Source: Paenibacillus caseinilyticus
GTDB lineage: Bacteria > Bacillota > Bacilli > Paenibacillales > NBRC-103111
Length of the DNA stretch: 64,000 bases
Assembly: GCF_027533645.1 (NCBI RefSeq)
Contig: NZ_JAQAGY010000003.1
Coordinates: 310,001-374,000 of the forward strand
Reading direction: 5' to 3'
A model generated the notes under the pieces. It did not search any database and was not told the DNA's origin. It worked only from the letters and a program-made list of their open reading frames with translations. Below are positions 48,799 to 58,744 of this stretch, one piece after another (position 1 is the first letter of the stretch; the number at the start of each line of letters is the position of its first letter). Position numbers and translations under genes: made by a program.

Positions 48799-51700
48799 TC
48801 ACCGGATCATGCTCGGCCAGACGACCAGCGAAGCGCGGTCGGTCTCGGCACCGAGCGACCGAAGCGGTTCGGCAGCAGGGTGCTCCAGAATAGGGATGCC
48901 GTCCCAGACATCCACCACGAGCTTGCGGATGCCCGGCCGCCCCAGATAGGCCGACGCGAATCCCTTGACGACCCCGGCGAAGGCATCCGCCTCCAAGACG
49001 AACCCATCCTCCCTCGGCATCGTATACACCCGCCGGCCGTTATTCTCGCTCCAATAGAGCCAGCGGCCGCCATAGAGGAGCAGATCGCAGCCGCTCTTGC
49101 GGGCGAAGGAGATGTCTTTGGCCGCAGGCCAGCGCACTGTGAGGCCGAACGGATTGGCGGGATCTGCGGACGGCAGCAGCAGCACGCCGGAAGCGGCCTC
49201 TTCCCCGGCCGCTGGCCGCCGCAGGCTCTCCACCATATCCGCGGCGGCATACTGCATCGCAGGAATATCGCGCACCCAGAGGCCGCGGGTCAGCATCCCC
49301 CAGCTCTCGAGCTGCCTCAGCGTGCCGTACACGGCATCCCAGCCCCACGGCAGCTGCGCTTTCACGAGGTCCCGGGTCAGGAGCCCCCAGCCGCCCAGAA
49401 GTCCCTTCACCCAAGCCGCCAGGGAGGCGCGGAGGTCAAGCCCGGCCGGATCGGGCGCTTCCAGCGCATACCAGCGGCCGGGAGTGGACGGATACCGCGG
49501 TGCTGCACGCGGTGTTCTGGCCTTAGCGGCGCTGCGGCTCCCCCCGCTTCCATGCTGGCGCAATGGGGAGAATTGGTCGCTCGACACCCATCCTTCCCAA
49601 GCGAGCGCGATGAGCTCGTCCGTCACCTCGGAGGGCAGCCGGTCCGACTCCCGGGCGAGCGCCGTAACGAAGGAAGCGCCCTTCTGCCGCAGCACCTCCA
49701 GCAGCCGCGGCACATCGCCGCCTTCGGAGCGGGCCGGCAGCAGCGGCCTATACAGCTCTGCCGCCTCCGCGAGGAAGAAGGCGACCCGCCCTTCCTTCTG
49801 CTTCGGCTCTTTGCGGCCCATCCACACCACTTCGCCGGAGGCGCACAGCCCGTCGAGCAGCTCCTTGCGGTAGTCGGTCAGCCGCAGGGGGAACACGGTT
49901 CCCTCCCATTCGGAGAGGGGCAGGAAGCAGCCCTGCAGCCTGCCGATGACCTCGCGCAGCCCTTCCTCCCCGCGCAGGCGGCTCGCCGGCCATACATGCT
50001 GCAGCTCCAGCAGCCGCGCAAGGTACCGCTCGCCGGCAGCCGGCTCCGAACGGCTGCGCATCGCGTGCACCGCCTGCCGGATGCGGCGGGACTGCGCCTC
50101 CCGCGAGACCCAAGCGTCCGGCTCGCCGCCTGCTTCGCTGCCCGGAGCAGGCTCGATCCGTCCCTCTTCCGCCCAGACGGCGGCCGCCTCCGCCGCGATA
50201 GCCGGCTTGATGCCGTAGCGGGCCGCCAGCCCCCGGACGGTGAACGGCTCGGCGCTGCCCTCCACCGAGCGGGCGAGCACGAACCGCAGCGCCAGCGGAT
50301 CGTCGAGGAGCCGCGCATAGGTCTGCGCTTCCTCGGTCGGGATCCAGCGCCGCTCGCCGGCGAGCCGTACGGCAGCCGCCCGCCCTTCGGCCTCGAGCGC
50401 GGCCAGAGCCGGCTCCACGCCGGCCTCGGGGGCCCCTGCGTCCGCGGCGATCTCGGCGAGGCTGCGGTCGCCCCGCCGCTTCAGGTAGCGCAGCAGCTCG
50501 CCGGGCTGCTCCGCATCGAAGCCTTCCTCCGCCGGCCCTCCGTCAGCCCCCTCCTCCGTGAGCAGCGCCTGTACCGCATTCTCGCCGAACAGGGCGCCGG
50601 CAAGCGAACGGTCCATGCCGAGCAGCTGCAGCTGCAGATCCCGGGACACCGCATCGGATTCATAGATTTGTGCACCCGCAAAATCCGCCAGGAAAGCGGC
50701 CGCGAATGGGGAAGGGAAGGCATTCTCGCAGACGGTCCACTCCGTGCGTCCCTCTTCGATGCCGAGCAGCACCGCCTTCAGCCCTGCCGCATCGAGTTCC
50801 TCCTCGAGGCATACGCGCATCGCTTCGCCCAGGAAGGGGAACCGCTCCGCATAAGGCAGCGCCTCCCGGAGAAGCGATTCGCTGCGCATCCGCTTCTTCC
50901 ACGCCGGCATCCGCTTGAAGCTGCGCGGCAGCAGCAGCGATGTCTCCGCGAGCCGCCGGAAGACCGAGCCGAACAACGGCGATGCCGGGACCGCCTGGCG
51001 GAGAATCGACTCGATGTTCCCGGAGTGGACGCTGCGCACCAGCGCAATCACCCCCTCCATCGCCGCCCCTCCGACATCCGGCCAGACGAACTGGATGCCG
51101 TTGTCCCTCGTACTGGCGTAGAGCCGGTATGGCAGCTTGCTCTCGAAGAGGTGCTGGAGAGCGAGCTGCCAGGTCCGGTTCAGCTTGCGGCCGAAGGGAC
51201 TGTGAAGAATAAGATAATGCTGCTTCATCTCATCCTGGAACCGTTCGGCGACGATCCTCCGGTGCGTCGGGAGTACGGAGACGGCCTTCTGCGAGCGCAC
51301 CAGCCCGAGCAGCTCGTCGGCACTCCGCGCATCCATCGCATATGACGTGCCGAGCCACTCGGCCGTATCGGCCTGCGCTTCCCGGTCCAGCCGCTGCTCC
51401 AGCTCCTCGAGGAAGCGGCCGATCTCGAGCGACAGCTCCAGGGTGCGCCCTTGCCCCTCCCCCCGCCAGAATGGAATCTCGCTGAAGGATTCGCCCGCTT
51501 CCGTGACGTAGACGCGGTCGCCGGCGATCCGCTGGATTTTCCAAGAGGAAGTGCCGAGCTGGAACACATCGCCCACCCGGCTCTCGTGGATGTACTCTTC
51601 ATCCAATTCGCCGATGTGTATGCGGGAGTTCGCATGATGCACCGGATACGCCGAGCCCTGGGGGATCGTGCCCGCGCCCATGATAGCGGCCATCGCGGTG

Positions 51701-53205
51701 ATGCTGCGGGGCGCCAGCTCGCCGCTCTCCCGGTTCCAATCCAGCAGCGGCTTCACGAACGGATAATAGCCGGAGAGCACTTCGAGCACCGCCTCGAACC
51801 GTTCCCGCGGGAAGCTGTGGTAGCTGTCGCTGCGCCGCAGAACGGTGAACGCATCATCAGCGGTCCATACTCCGCCTGCGACCATCGCCGTAATCTGCTG
51901 GCACAGCACGCCGAGCGCCTCCCGCGGAATGCGGATTTCTTCGATCTCGCGCCGGCTTACCTTGGCGGCCAGCACGGCGCATTCGGCGAGCAGGCTGCGG
52001 CTGCGGGCCAGGATAATGCCTGTGCTCACATCCCCCACGCCGTGTCCCGCCCGGCCGATCCGCTGGATGCCCGAGGCGGCGCTCTTCGGCGAGTCGATCT
52101 GCAGCACGAGATCGATATGCCCCACATCGATCCCGAGCTCCAGCGACGAAGTCGCCACGAGACAGCGCAGTTCGCCGGCCTTCAGCGCCCGCTCTACCTC
52201 CAGCCGCTGCTCGCGGGAGACGCTGCCGTGATGGGAGCGGGCCATCTCGTAGCCGACATGGTCGTTGAGCCGCAGGGTCAGACGTTCGCACAGGCGGCGG
52301 TTGTTCGTGAAGACGAGCACGGACCGCGCGCCTTCCATCAGCTTCACAATCCGCTCGGTCAAGGGAGCCCAGAGCGCCTCCTGCCGGTCCTGCGTGATCG
52401 GCGCCTGCTCCGGCATCGTCACGGAGAGCCGGAATACTTTGTCCATGCGGCTCTCGATGATCCGCACGTCCCTGGGCCGCAGCCCGTCGCCCCCTGCGGA
52501 GCCGGACGGATCCGCATCCGCTCCCGCTTCCCATCCGCCGAGGTATCGGGCGACCCGTTCGATCGGCCGCTGCGTCGCCGACACTCCGATGCGCTGGGGC
52601 GTCCGCCCGCAGAGGGTCGTAAGCCGCTCCAGGGTCACCGAGAGATGCAGCCCCCGGTCGCCGCCGGCCAGATCGTGGATCTCGTCCACGATGAGATGGC
52701 TGACATGCTTCAGCATCGCCTTGCCCTTCACGGAAGTCAGCAGAATATACAGCGACTCCGGCGTCGTCACGAGCACATCCGGCGGCTGCCGCAGCATGGC
52801 GGCCCTTGCCCTCTGCGTCGTATCGCCGGTCCGCACGCCTGCGCTGAGGCCTGGCCAAGGCAGGCCGAGTCTCGCAGCTTCCGCCTGCAACTCGGGAATA
52901 TAGCCCATCACATGGTGATGGACATCGTTATTGAGCGCCTTGAGCGGCGTGATGTAGAGCAGCCGCACCTTCGCTTCCGGCGTCTCCTCCGCTTCCTTCG
53001 CTTTGATGATCCAGTCCAGACACGGCAGCAGTGCCGCCAAGGTTTTGCCCGACCCGGTCGGCGCCGCGATCAGCACGTGCTCTCCCGCCTGCAGCGGGCC
53101 GAAGGCCTGCACCTGCACATCCGTCCCTTCCCCGAAGCGTCCGTGGAACCAGGACGCCAATACCGGATGCAGCCCGCCGACGCCCGTCTCCCTCCAAGCT
53201 TCCAC
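48799..53205 (-). CDS. Lhr-type superfamily 2 helicase
   Basis: A 1468-residue Lhr-like helicase. The N-terminal helicase core has Walker A APTGSGKT (48-55), a PLKALNND motif Ia, DEIH as motif II near residue 172, SATQRP as motif III, and the domain-2 motifs VLVFTNNRR, ATSSLELGIDVGHIDLVLQ and QRIGRAGHG. The following winged-helix and ~900-residue C-terminal region (Lhr-specific) is intact, without breaks. Lhr proteins unwind RNA-DNA and DNA duplexes 3' to 5' and act in DNA repair. The GTG start has AAAGGGGAG 7 bases upstream. The gene is alone on its transcript. Confidence 0.93.
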   Translation of the reverse strand: MEAWRETGVGGLHPVLASWFHGRFGEGTDVQVQAFGPLQAGEHVLIAAPTGSGKTLAALLPCLDWIIKAKEAEETPEAKVRLLYITPLKALNNDVHHHVMGYIPELQAEAARLGLPWPGLSAGVRTGDTTQRARAAMLRQPPDVLVTTPESLYILLTSVKGKAMLKHVSHLIVDEIHDLAGGDRGLHLSVTLERLTTLCGRTPQRIGVSATQRPIERVARYLGGWEAGADADPSGSAGGDGLRPRDVRIIESRMDKVFRLSVTMPEQAPITQDRQEALWAPLTERIVKLMEGARSVLVFTNNRRLCERLTLRLNDHVGYEMARSHHGSVSREQRLEVERALKAGELRCLVATSSLELGIDVGHIDLVLQIDSPKSAASGIQRIGRAGHGVGDVSTGIILARSRSLLAECAVLAAKVSRREIEEIRIPREALGVLCQQITAMVAGGVWTADDAFTVLRRSDSYHSFPRERFEAVLEVLSGYYPFVKPLLDWNRESGELAPRSITAMAAIMGAGTIPQGSAYPVHHANSRIHIGELDEEYIHESRVGDVFQLGTSSWKIQRIAGDRVYVTEAGESFSEIPFWRGEGQGRTLELSLEIGRFLEELEQRLDREAQADTAEWLGTSYAMDARSADELLGLVRSQKAVSVLPTHRRIVAERFQDEMKQHYLILHSPFGRKLNRTWQLALQHLFESKLPYRLYASTRDNGIQFVWPDVGGAAMEGVIALVRSVHSGNIESILRQAVPASPLFGSVFRRLAETSLLLPRSFKRMPAWKKRMRSESLLREALPYAERFPFLGEAMRVCLEEELDAAGLKAVLLGIEEGRTEWTVCENAFPSPFAAAFLADFAGAQIYESDAVSRDLQLQLLGMDRSLAGALFGENAVQALLTEEGADGGPAEEGFDAEQPGELLRYLKRRGDRSLAEIAADAGAPEAGVEPALAALEAEGRAAAVRLAGERRWIPTEEAQTYARLLDDPLALRFVLARSVEGSAEPFTVRGLAARYGIKPAIAAEAAAVWAEEGRIEPAPGSEAGGEPDAWVSREAQSRRIRQAVHAMRSRSEPAAGERYLARLLELQHVWPASRLRGEEGLREVIGRLQGCFLPLSEWEGTVFPLRLTDYRKELLDGLCASGEVVWMGRKEPKQKEGRVAFFLAEAAELYRPLLPARSEGGDVPRLLEVLRQKGASFVTALARESDRLPSEVTDELIALAWEGWVSSDQFSPLRQHGSGGSRSAAKARTPRAAPRYPSTPGRWYALEAPDPAGLDLRASLAAWVKGLLGGWGLLTRDLVKAQLPWGWDAVYGTLRQLESWGMLTRGLWVRDIPAMQYAAADMVESLRRPAAGEEAASGVLLLPSADPANPFGLTVRWPAAKDISFARKSGCDLLLYGGRWLYWSENNGRRVYTMPREDGFVLEADAFAGVVKGFASAYLGRPGIRKLVVDVWDGIPILEHPAAEPLRSLGAETDRASLVVWPSMIR

Positions 53206-53467
53206 CTTGCAGCTCCCCTTTGATCTAGTTATCGGTGATGGAATATATGTTCGTTCCTTTTATCATAGCAAAGGAGGGGATATTTACCAAGAGTCGGGGC
53301 AGCCATGCTCATCATGCCCATCCCCCACGGAAAGTATAGTAAGATGGGGAAAATGGACCTTTCCTCCCTCCCCCCTTACCCGCGTTCCCTTACATAATAT
53401 AATAATCGCAGCTCCATGCCCCGCCCGCTCTCTGCCTGCTGCTGTCTCCTCTTCGCAGGCACGCCTA

Positions 53468-53498
53468 TTGACTATCACGCCGCGTGATAGCTTATCTT
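53468..53498 (+). promoter_or_regulatory. MerR-type promoter with operator dyad
   Basis: TTGACT (53468-53473) and TATCTT (53493-53498) are 19 bases apart, longer than normal. In the spacer CTATCACG (53472-53479) and CGTGATAG (53483-53490) form a perfect dyad. A long spacer containing a palindrome is the hallmark of promoters that MerR proteins activate by DNA distortion. Confidence 0.75.
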
Positions 53499-53518
53499 GA
53501 TCTCGAGGAGGTGCTCCC

Positions 53519-54283
53519 ATGAAGCATACCGTGAAAGAAGTAGCCGCCCTCTCGGGCGTCAGCGTGAGGACGCTGCATTATTACGACGAGATCGGCCTGC
53601 TGAAGCCGCAGCGCGACGCAGCGAACGGATACCGCTATTATGGGGACGACGAGCTGCTCAGGCTGCAGCAGATCCTCTTCTTCCGCGAGCTGGACTTTCC
53701 GCTGGATTCGATCCGCCGCCTGATCGACAGCGAAGCGTTCGACCGGATCGCGGCGCTCGAGGAGCACCGGCTTCTGCTGGAGCTTCGGGCCGAGCGCCTC
53801 CATACGTTGATGAAGACGATCGATGGCACCATCGGTCAATTGAAGGGAGAGGGAAGCATGAACCGCGACGAACTCTATGAAGGATTCGACAAAAGCAAGC
53901 AGGAGCAGTACGAACGCGACCTCATCGACCGGTACGGAAAGCACGCGGAGGAGCGGATCGCCGAGAGCAAGATCCGCAGCCATACTTGGAAGAAGGAAGA
54001 TTACGACCGGGTCAACGAAGAATATGCCCGGCTGAACCGGCTGCTTACTTCCGTTCTGGAGCAGGGTCTTCCTCCGGAGAGCCCGGAGGCGCAGCAGGTT
54101 GCAGCCGAACACTACGGCATCGTATCGCGCTTCTATACGCCGACCCGCGAGATGTATGCCGGCCTCGGCGACCTGTATACGGACCATCCGGATTTCCGCA
54201 AACTGTACGATGCCTTCCATCCCCATCTAGCCGAGTACTGGCGGGACACCATGAAAGCCTATGCCGACGCCAGCTTAAGCTAA
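53519..54283 (+). CDS. MerR-family regulator with TipAS domain
   Basis: A 254-residue activator. The N-terminal MerR domain has TVKEVAALSGVSVRTLHYYDEIGLLKPQRDAANGYRYY and then the dimerisation coiled coil (about residues 75-110). The C-terminal part, from residue 115 to 250, reads YEGFDKSKQEQYERDLIDRYG and ...EHYGIVSRFYTPTREMYAGLGDLYTDHPDFRKLYD, which is a TipAS domain, the part that binds thiopeptide antibiotics in TipA. So a drug or peptide ligand is probable. GAGGAGG lies upstream of the ATG. A DHA2 exporter gene follows 240 bp on the same strand. Confidence 0.93.
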   Translation: MKHTVKEVAALSGVSVRTLHYYDEIGLLKPQRDAANGYRYYGDDELLRLQQILFFRELDFPLDSIRRLIDSEAFDRIAALEEHRLLLELRAERLHTLMKTIDGTIGQLKGEGSMNRDELYEGFDKSKQEQYERDLIDRYGKHAEERIAESKIRSHTWKKEDYDRVNEEYARLNRLLTSVLEQGLPPESPEAQQVAAEHYGIVSRFYTPTREMYAGLGDLYTDHPDFRKLYDAFHPHLAEYWRDTMKAYADASLS

Positions 54284-54293
54284 TGACGGAGCA

Positions 54294-54354
54294 TTAGGGC
54301 AGGAAAGGCTCCCTGCCCTAACGCATCAAGCCCCCAAGTTCTGCATGGGGGCTT
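54294..54354 (+). terminator. Two hairpins after the MerR gene
   Basis: TTAGGGCAGG/CCTGCCCTAA (54294-54321) and AAGCCCCC/GGGGGCTT (54328-54354). T-runs are weak, so some read-through to the exporter gene is possible. Confidence 0.55.
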
Positions 54355-54522
54355 GCCGGCATGCAGCCGGCTCGGCATCTGCCTCCGGCACCCGCTGGAA
54401 GAAACTGCGGACCCTGCCTGTTAATAAGATGAACGCCATGGGAAAACCTAACGGGGATCGTACGCATAGATACTGCTTCACTATTGCTTCATTACTGCTC
54501 GTTACTATGGAGGTTGAACGCA

Positions 54523-56181
54523 ATGGCTCAATCCAAGACCTTGAAACCCCCGTTATTCGGCAGCTCCAAGGAAGACCCCTCCTTCTCCGAAGACCCGGGC
54601 GGATCGGGCAGCAGTCCCGGCGGCTCCTGGGTGCTGATTGCGGGACTGCTCATCGCCATGCTGTTCTCGGCGCTGGAGGGCACGATTGTCGGCACGGCGA
54701 TGCCCCGGATCGTCGGCGAGCTCGGCGGCCTCAGTCTCATGACCTGGCTTACGACTGCCTACATGCTGACTTCCACCACCGTTGTCCCCATAGCCGGCAA
54801 GCTGGCGGACCTGCTCGGACGCAAGTCCGTCTATGTCACCGGCCTACTGATCTTCATGGTCGGCTCCGTCCTGTGCGGCGCAGCCCAGAATATGACGCAG
54901 CTGATCTGGTACCGGGCGCTGCAGGGCATCGGCGGCGGCGTCATGATGCCGATGGCCATGATCATCATCGGCGACATGTTCACCGGCAAGCAGCGTGCGA
55001 AGTGGCAGGGCGTGTTCGGGGCCATCTTCGGTCTCGCTTCGGTCATCGGTCCGCAGGTCGGCGGCTGGATCGTCGACTCCCTGAACTGGCACTGGGTGTT
55101 CTATATCAATCTGCCGGTGGGGATCTTGGCGACGCTGCTCATCGCGCTGGGGCTCAAAAGCCACAAAGCGACCGGCCCCGTAAAATTCGACATTGCCGGC
55201 ATGGCCACCATGATTGTCGGCGTCGTCTCCCTCCTCCTGGCGCTAAGCTTCGGAGGCGGCCAGTACGACTGGGGCTCCTGGCAGATCATCGGCATGTTCG
55301 TGCTGTCTCTGGCAGCGCTCACCGCCTTCGTACGAATCGAGTCGACGACCCCCGAACCGATCCTGCCGGTCCGTCTGTTCCGTGACCGGACCTTCTCGAT
55401 CATCAACGCCATCGGCTTCCTGATGAGCATCGGTATGTTCGGGGCCATCATGTTCGTGCCCCTGTTCATGCAGGGGATCGTGGGCATCAGCGCTTCGGCC
55501 TCCGGTACGGTGATGACGCCGATGATGGTCACGATGATCCTTGCCAGCATTATCGGCGGGCAGCTCGTGCTGAAGATCGGCGTCCGGACACAGATGACGG
55601 CCGGCATGGTGATCATGGCGGGCGGTTTTTTTCTCCTGACCACCTTGGGGATGGAGACGACCAAGCTCTACGCCAGCGGCATTATGCTCGTGATCGGTCT
55701 CGGTATGGGTCTCGTCATGCCTCTGCTGACGTTGACTCTGCAGGAGCACTTCCCTAAGTCCGAGATCGGCGTTGTGACTTCTTCGAGCACCTTCTTTCGG
55801 CAGATCGGCGGCACCTTCGGCATGACGCTGCTCGGCGTCGTCATGAACAGCCGCTCGGATACACTGTTATCGGCGAATCTGCTTCCTCTGCTGCACGGTC
55901 TTCCTGCAGGGGCCTCGGGACTCGAAGAGACCGTCACCCATATGGTGCACACGAACCCGCAGGGGCTCTATTCCTCGCTGCTGAATCCCGAGTCGCTGTC
56001 CCAGTTCCCGCCCGAGCGGCTGAGCGGCATCGTGCCGGTCATCAAAGCCTCGCTTGTCGATTCCCTGCATGCCGTATTCTGGACGGGTCTCGCCTTCGTG
56101 CTGCTCGGCGCTCTGCTCACCCCGTTCCTCGGCCGCATCGCCATATCGGGCCGATCGAAGGAGGAGGCACCTGCAGAATAA
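54523..56181 (+). CDS. DHA2-family drug exporter (MDR family)
   Basis: A 552-residue major facilitator with about 14 helices and a ~40-residue soluble N-terminus. LEGTIVGTAMPRIVGELGG is the typical first-helix motif; motif A reads AGKLADLLGRKSVY, and motif C GLASVIGPQVGGWIVDSLNW marks an antiporter. It should export lipophilic drugs or dyes using the proton gradient. GGAGG lies 9 bases upstream of the ATG. It follows the TipA-like MerR gene, which probably controls it, although two hairpins lie between. Substrate is unknown. Confidence 0.93.
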   Translation: MAQSKTLKPPLFGSSKEDPSFSEDPGGSGSSPGGSWVLIAGLLIAMLFSALEGTIVGTAMPRIVGELGGLSLMTWLTTAYMLTSTTVVPIAGKLADLLGRKSVYVTGLLIFMVGSVLCGAAQNMTQLIWYRALQGIGGGVMMPMAMIIIGDMFTGKQRAKWQGVFGAIFGLASVIGPQVGGWIVDSLNWHWVFYINLPVGILATLLIALGLKSHKATGPVKFDIAGMATMIVGVVSLLLALSFGGGQYDWGSWQIIGMFVLSLAALTAFVRIESTTPEPILPVRLFRDRTFSIINAIGFLMSIGMFGAIMFVPLFMQGIVGISASASGTVMTPMMVTMILASIIGGQLVLKIGVRTQMTAGMVIMAGGFFLLTTLGMETTKLYASGIMLVIGLGMGLVMPLLTLTLQEHFPKSEIGVVTSSSTFFRQIGGTFGMTLLGVVMNSRSDTLLSANLLPLLHGLPAGASGLEETVTHMVHTNPQGLYSSLLNPESLSQFPPERLSGIVPVIKASLVDSLHAVFWTGLAFVLLGALLTPFLGRIAISGRSKEEAPAE

Positions 56182-56544
56182 CAGGGGGAGTAGGCGTGTC
56201 TTGCATACGTCCATTCCCTGGAGAGTTGGCTCTTCCACTCTTGTGGCGAGGGGCTCGGCAGACTCGTCCCAAGCGGGATGCTGCAGCCCCCCAATAAAGT
56301 GCAAGTGCAAAAAAAAGCAGAAAGACCTGTAACTCCTGGTCCTTCTGCTTTTTGGGCATGATCCGTTAGGAGAGCGTCTGCCGTCGCATCCGCGTTCATT
56401 CACACCAGCCGCTCCGTACAGCAGGAGCTTCGGCACGCAGTCCGCATCTGCAATCGCCCGGTTCAATCGGAAGCTGCAGCCCGCCGCTCCAGTCACCCCA
56501 CTTATGCAGGGCTTAGCTCATTCCCATGCGGTCAGGCTGGCCGC
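56182..56544. other. Intergenic stretch between convergent genes
   Basis: About 360 bp that holds the terminator at 56309-56354. No other feature was recognised. Confidence 0.5.
56309..56354. terminator. Bidirectional terminator
   Basis: GCAGAAAGACC (56317-56327) pairs with GGTCCTTCTGC (56338-56348), flanked by A-run and T-run. It can act on both strands. Confidence 0.85.
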
Positions 56545-57108
56545 TCACTCCAGCGGTATGCCCCTCTCGCCCAGCCTGCCTGCCCGGCTGTCGGCTAGCA
56601 GACGCTCCAGCCACCGAAGCTCCGTCTCCGCATGCTCGAGCCGGCCCTTCATGATATGAAGCACGCTCCGGGGCACCTCCGGGATATGCTCTTCATAGAC
56701 TTCCTGCAGATGCTTGACGCTGCACCGCTGCTCCTCTACTTTCGTCTCGAGGATATCCGCGATCCGCTGCGAATCCCCGTGCCGCGCGAACACCAGCGCC
56801 GCATACATCGGATGGAACACCGCTTTGGGGTCTTCGAACTGCCCGAGCAGCAGCTGGCCGAACAAGCTCCGTCCTTCCCCGGTAATCCGGTAGACGGTCC
56901 GGTCCGGTCGCCCGCCCTCGCTTACGACTTCGGCCGCTTCCACATGGCCGGACTTCCTCAGCGTATCGATCGCATAGTAGAGCGAGCCCTCCTGCATCTT
57001 GACGTAGTTGAGCATCGCCCTTTCTTTCATCTTCTGGCGCATCTCGTACGGATGGCTATCGCCTTCCATCAGCAGCCCCAGAATCACGAGCTTCATAGAC
57101 ACGGACAT
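56545..57108 (-). CDS. PadR-family transcriptional regulator
   Basis: A 187-residue PadR-type repressor. The N-terminal winged helix has MKLVILGLLMEGDSHPYEMRQKM and QEGSLYYAIDTLRKSGHVEA, then the wing GRPDRTVYRITGEGRSLF (about residues 1-85). The rest forms helices with ADILETKVEEQRCSVKHLQEVYEE, as in PadR C-terminal dimerisation domains. The start lies 7 bp after the exporter gene on the same strand, so both share one transcript. A 16-bp palindrome lies over the promoter. PadR proteins release DNA on binding aromatic compounds, which suits a drug exporter partner. Confidence 0.92.
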   Translation of the reverse strand: MSVSMKLVILGLLMEGDSHPYEMRQKMKERAMLNYVKMQEGSLYYAIDTLRKSGHVEAAEVVSEGGRPDRTVYRITGEGRSLFGQLLLGQFEDPKAVFHPMYAALVFARHGDSQRIADILETKVEEQRCSVKHLQEVYEEHIPEVPRSVLHIMKGRLEHAETELRWLERLLADSRAGRLGERGIPLE

Positions 57109-57115
57109 CTCCCCC

Positions 57116-58681
57116 TTAGTGACCTTGAGGGGACGGACGGTCCTGATTCCCGCCGCTGCCCGGAGCTCCGCCGGCAGGGATCTCCAGCTTGGCCCGGCCC
57201 ATGAGCAGGATGAAGACCAAGGCGATCACGGCCATGACGATCGAGACCTGGAACACGTAAGCGATGGAATCCGCCATGCCCATAATCAGCTTCTCCAGCA
57301 CCGGCTTCGGCACCTGGGCCTGGAACTCCGGCGAGAGAAGTACCCGAGGATCAGCCGGGGCCTGCCCGCCCGAACTCGGCAGCGTCTCTGCCAGCCGCTT
57401 CTGCAGAGAGGAAGCTTGCAGGCTTCCGAGCACGGTCAAGCCAACGGCCGAGCCGATCGAACGGAAGAACGACACGAGCGAGGTGACAATTCCCCGGTAA
57501 TGAAACGGCACCCCGTGGATCGAGGAGACGGAGGTGACCGGGAATCCTGTTCCGATCCCGAGGCCCATCAGCACCATGTACACTGTAATGAGCCATCTCG
57601 GCGTGTCTACAGAGATCATGCTGAGCATAATGGTGGCGAGCAGGAGCAGCACCACGGATCCCAGCATGATATTGCGGTAAGGCATCCGGCCGATGAAACG
57701 GCCGCCGATCGCGCTGCTGGCCACGACGCCGAGCATCATCGGGGTCAGGACCAGACCGGCACTGGTCGCCGAGCCTTGGAATACCCCCTGTACGAACAGC
57801 GGGATATATGTGGCGGCCGCAATCATCAGCGCCCCGTAGAAGAAGCTCGCACCCATACTGGCCGTGAACACCCGGTTGCCGAACAGTTCGAGCGGAATAA
57901 TAGGCGCCGACGCCCGGCGTTCGGCAACCAGGAAGAGAATGAAGAACAGCACCGCCACAACAAACAGGCCGACAATCTGCGGGGAGCCCCATGCGTATTC
58001 CTTGCCCCCCAGTTCCAGACCGAACATCAGTGCAAGGGCCGAGACAGCGAAGACGACCGTGCCGAGCCAGTCGATCTTCTGGTTCGGGTTGCTCGGCAGC
58101 ACCGGATGGTAGAACATCGAGATGAGAATCAACGACACGATGCCGAGCGGCAGATTGATATAGAAAATCCATGTCCAATTCACGTTGTCCGTAAAATAAG
58201 CGCCGGCGAGCGGACCGAGTACGCTCGAGATGCCGAAGACGGCGCCGAACAACCCCTGCATCTTCCCCCGCTTCTCCGGAGGGAAAATATCGAAGACGAT
58301 CGCGAAGGTGATCGGCATCAAGGCGCCGCCGCCGATCCCCTGCACTGCACGATAAATAATGAGCTCGGTCATGGTAGACGAGGTCCCGCATAGCGCGGAG
58401 CCGATCATGAATACAACGAGCCCGATCAGGAAGAAGAGCTTACGGCCGTACATGTCGCCCAGCTTGCCGAAGATCGGCATCGAGACGACATTGGCGATCA
58501 AATACGCGGAGAAGACCCATACGTAATACTCGAGCCCTCCGAGCAGACCGACAATCGTCGGCATCGCCGTGGAGACGATCGTCTGGTCCAGCGAGGCGAG
58601 AAGCAGCCCCAGCATGAGACCGGCCACCGTCCACGGAATATTCGATTGCTTGGATGAAGACAGCGAAACTTGGTGAGACAA
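57116..58681 (-). CDS. DHA2-family drug exporter
   Basis: A 521-residue major facilitator with about 14 helices. LASLDQTIVSTAMPTIVGLLGG is the first-helix motif, GKLGDMYGRKLFF is motif A, and GISSVLGPLAGAYFTDNVNW is motif C of antiporters. The long loop between helices 13 and 14 contains a hydrophilic stretch (LAETLPSSGGQAPADP). It is the first gene of an operon with a PadR regulator. It is one of three DHA2 exporters in this window, each next to a regulator of a different family. Substrate is unknown. Confidence 0.93.
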   Translation of the reverse strand: MSHQVSLSSSKQSNIPWTVAGLMLGLLLASLDQTIVSTAMPTIVGLLGGLEYYVWVFSAYLIANVVSMPIFGKLGDMYGRKLFFLIGLVVFMIGSALCGTSSTMTELIIYRAVQGIGGGALMPITFAIVFDIFPPEKRGKMQGLFGAVFGISSVLGPLAGAYFTDNVNWTWIFYINLPLGIVSLILISMFYHPVLPSNPNQKIDWLGTVVFAVSALALMFGLELGGKEYAWGSPQIVGLFVVAVLFFILFLVAERRASAPIIPLELFGNRVFTASMGASFFYGALMIAAATYIPLFVQGVFQGSATSAGLVLTPMMLGVVASSAIGGRFIGRMPYRNIMLGSVVLLLLATIMLSMISVDTPRWLITVYMVLMGLGIGTGFPVTSVSSIHGVPFHYRGIVTSLVSFFRSIGSAVGLTVLGSLQASSLQKRLAETLPSSGGQAPADPRVLLSPEFQAQVPKPVLEKLIMGMADSIAYVFQVSIVMAVIALVFILLMGRAKLEIPAGGAPGSGGNQDRPSPQGH

Positions 58682-58744
58682 AAGACATCACTCCTATGTA
58701 AATCGGGTATAAGGCTGCAGAGAAACGTTCCGTAACCTCCATTC

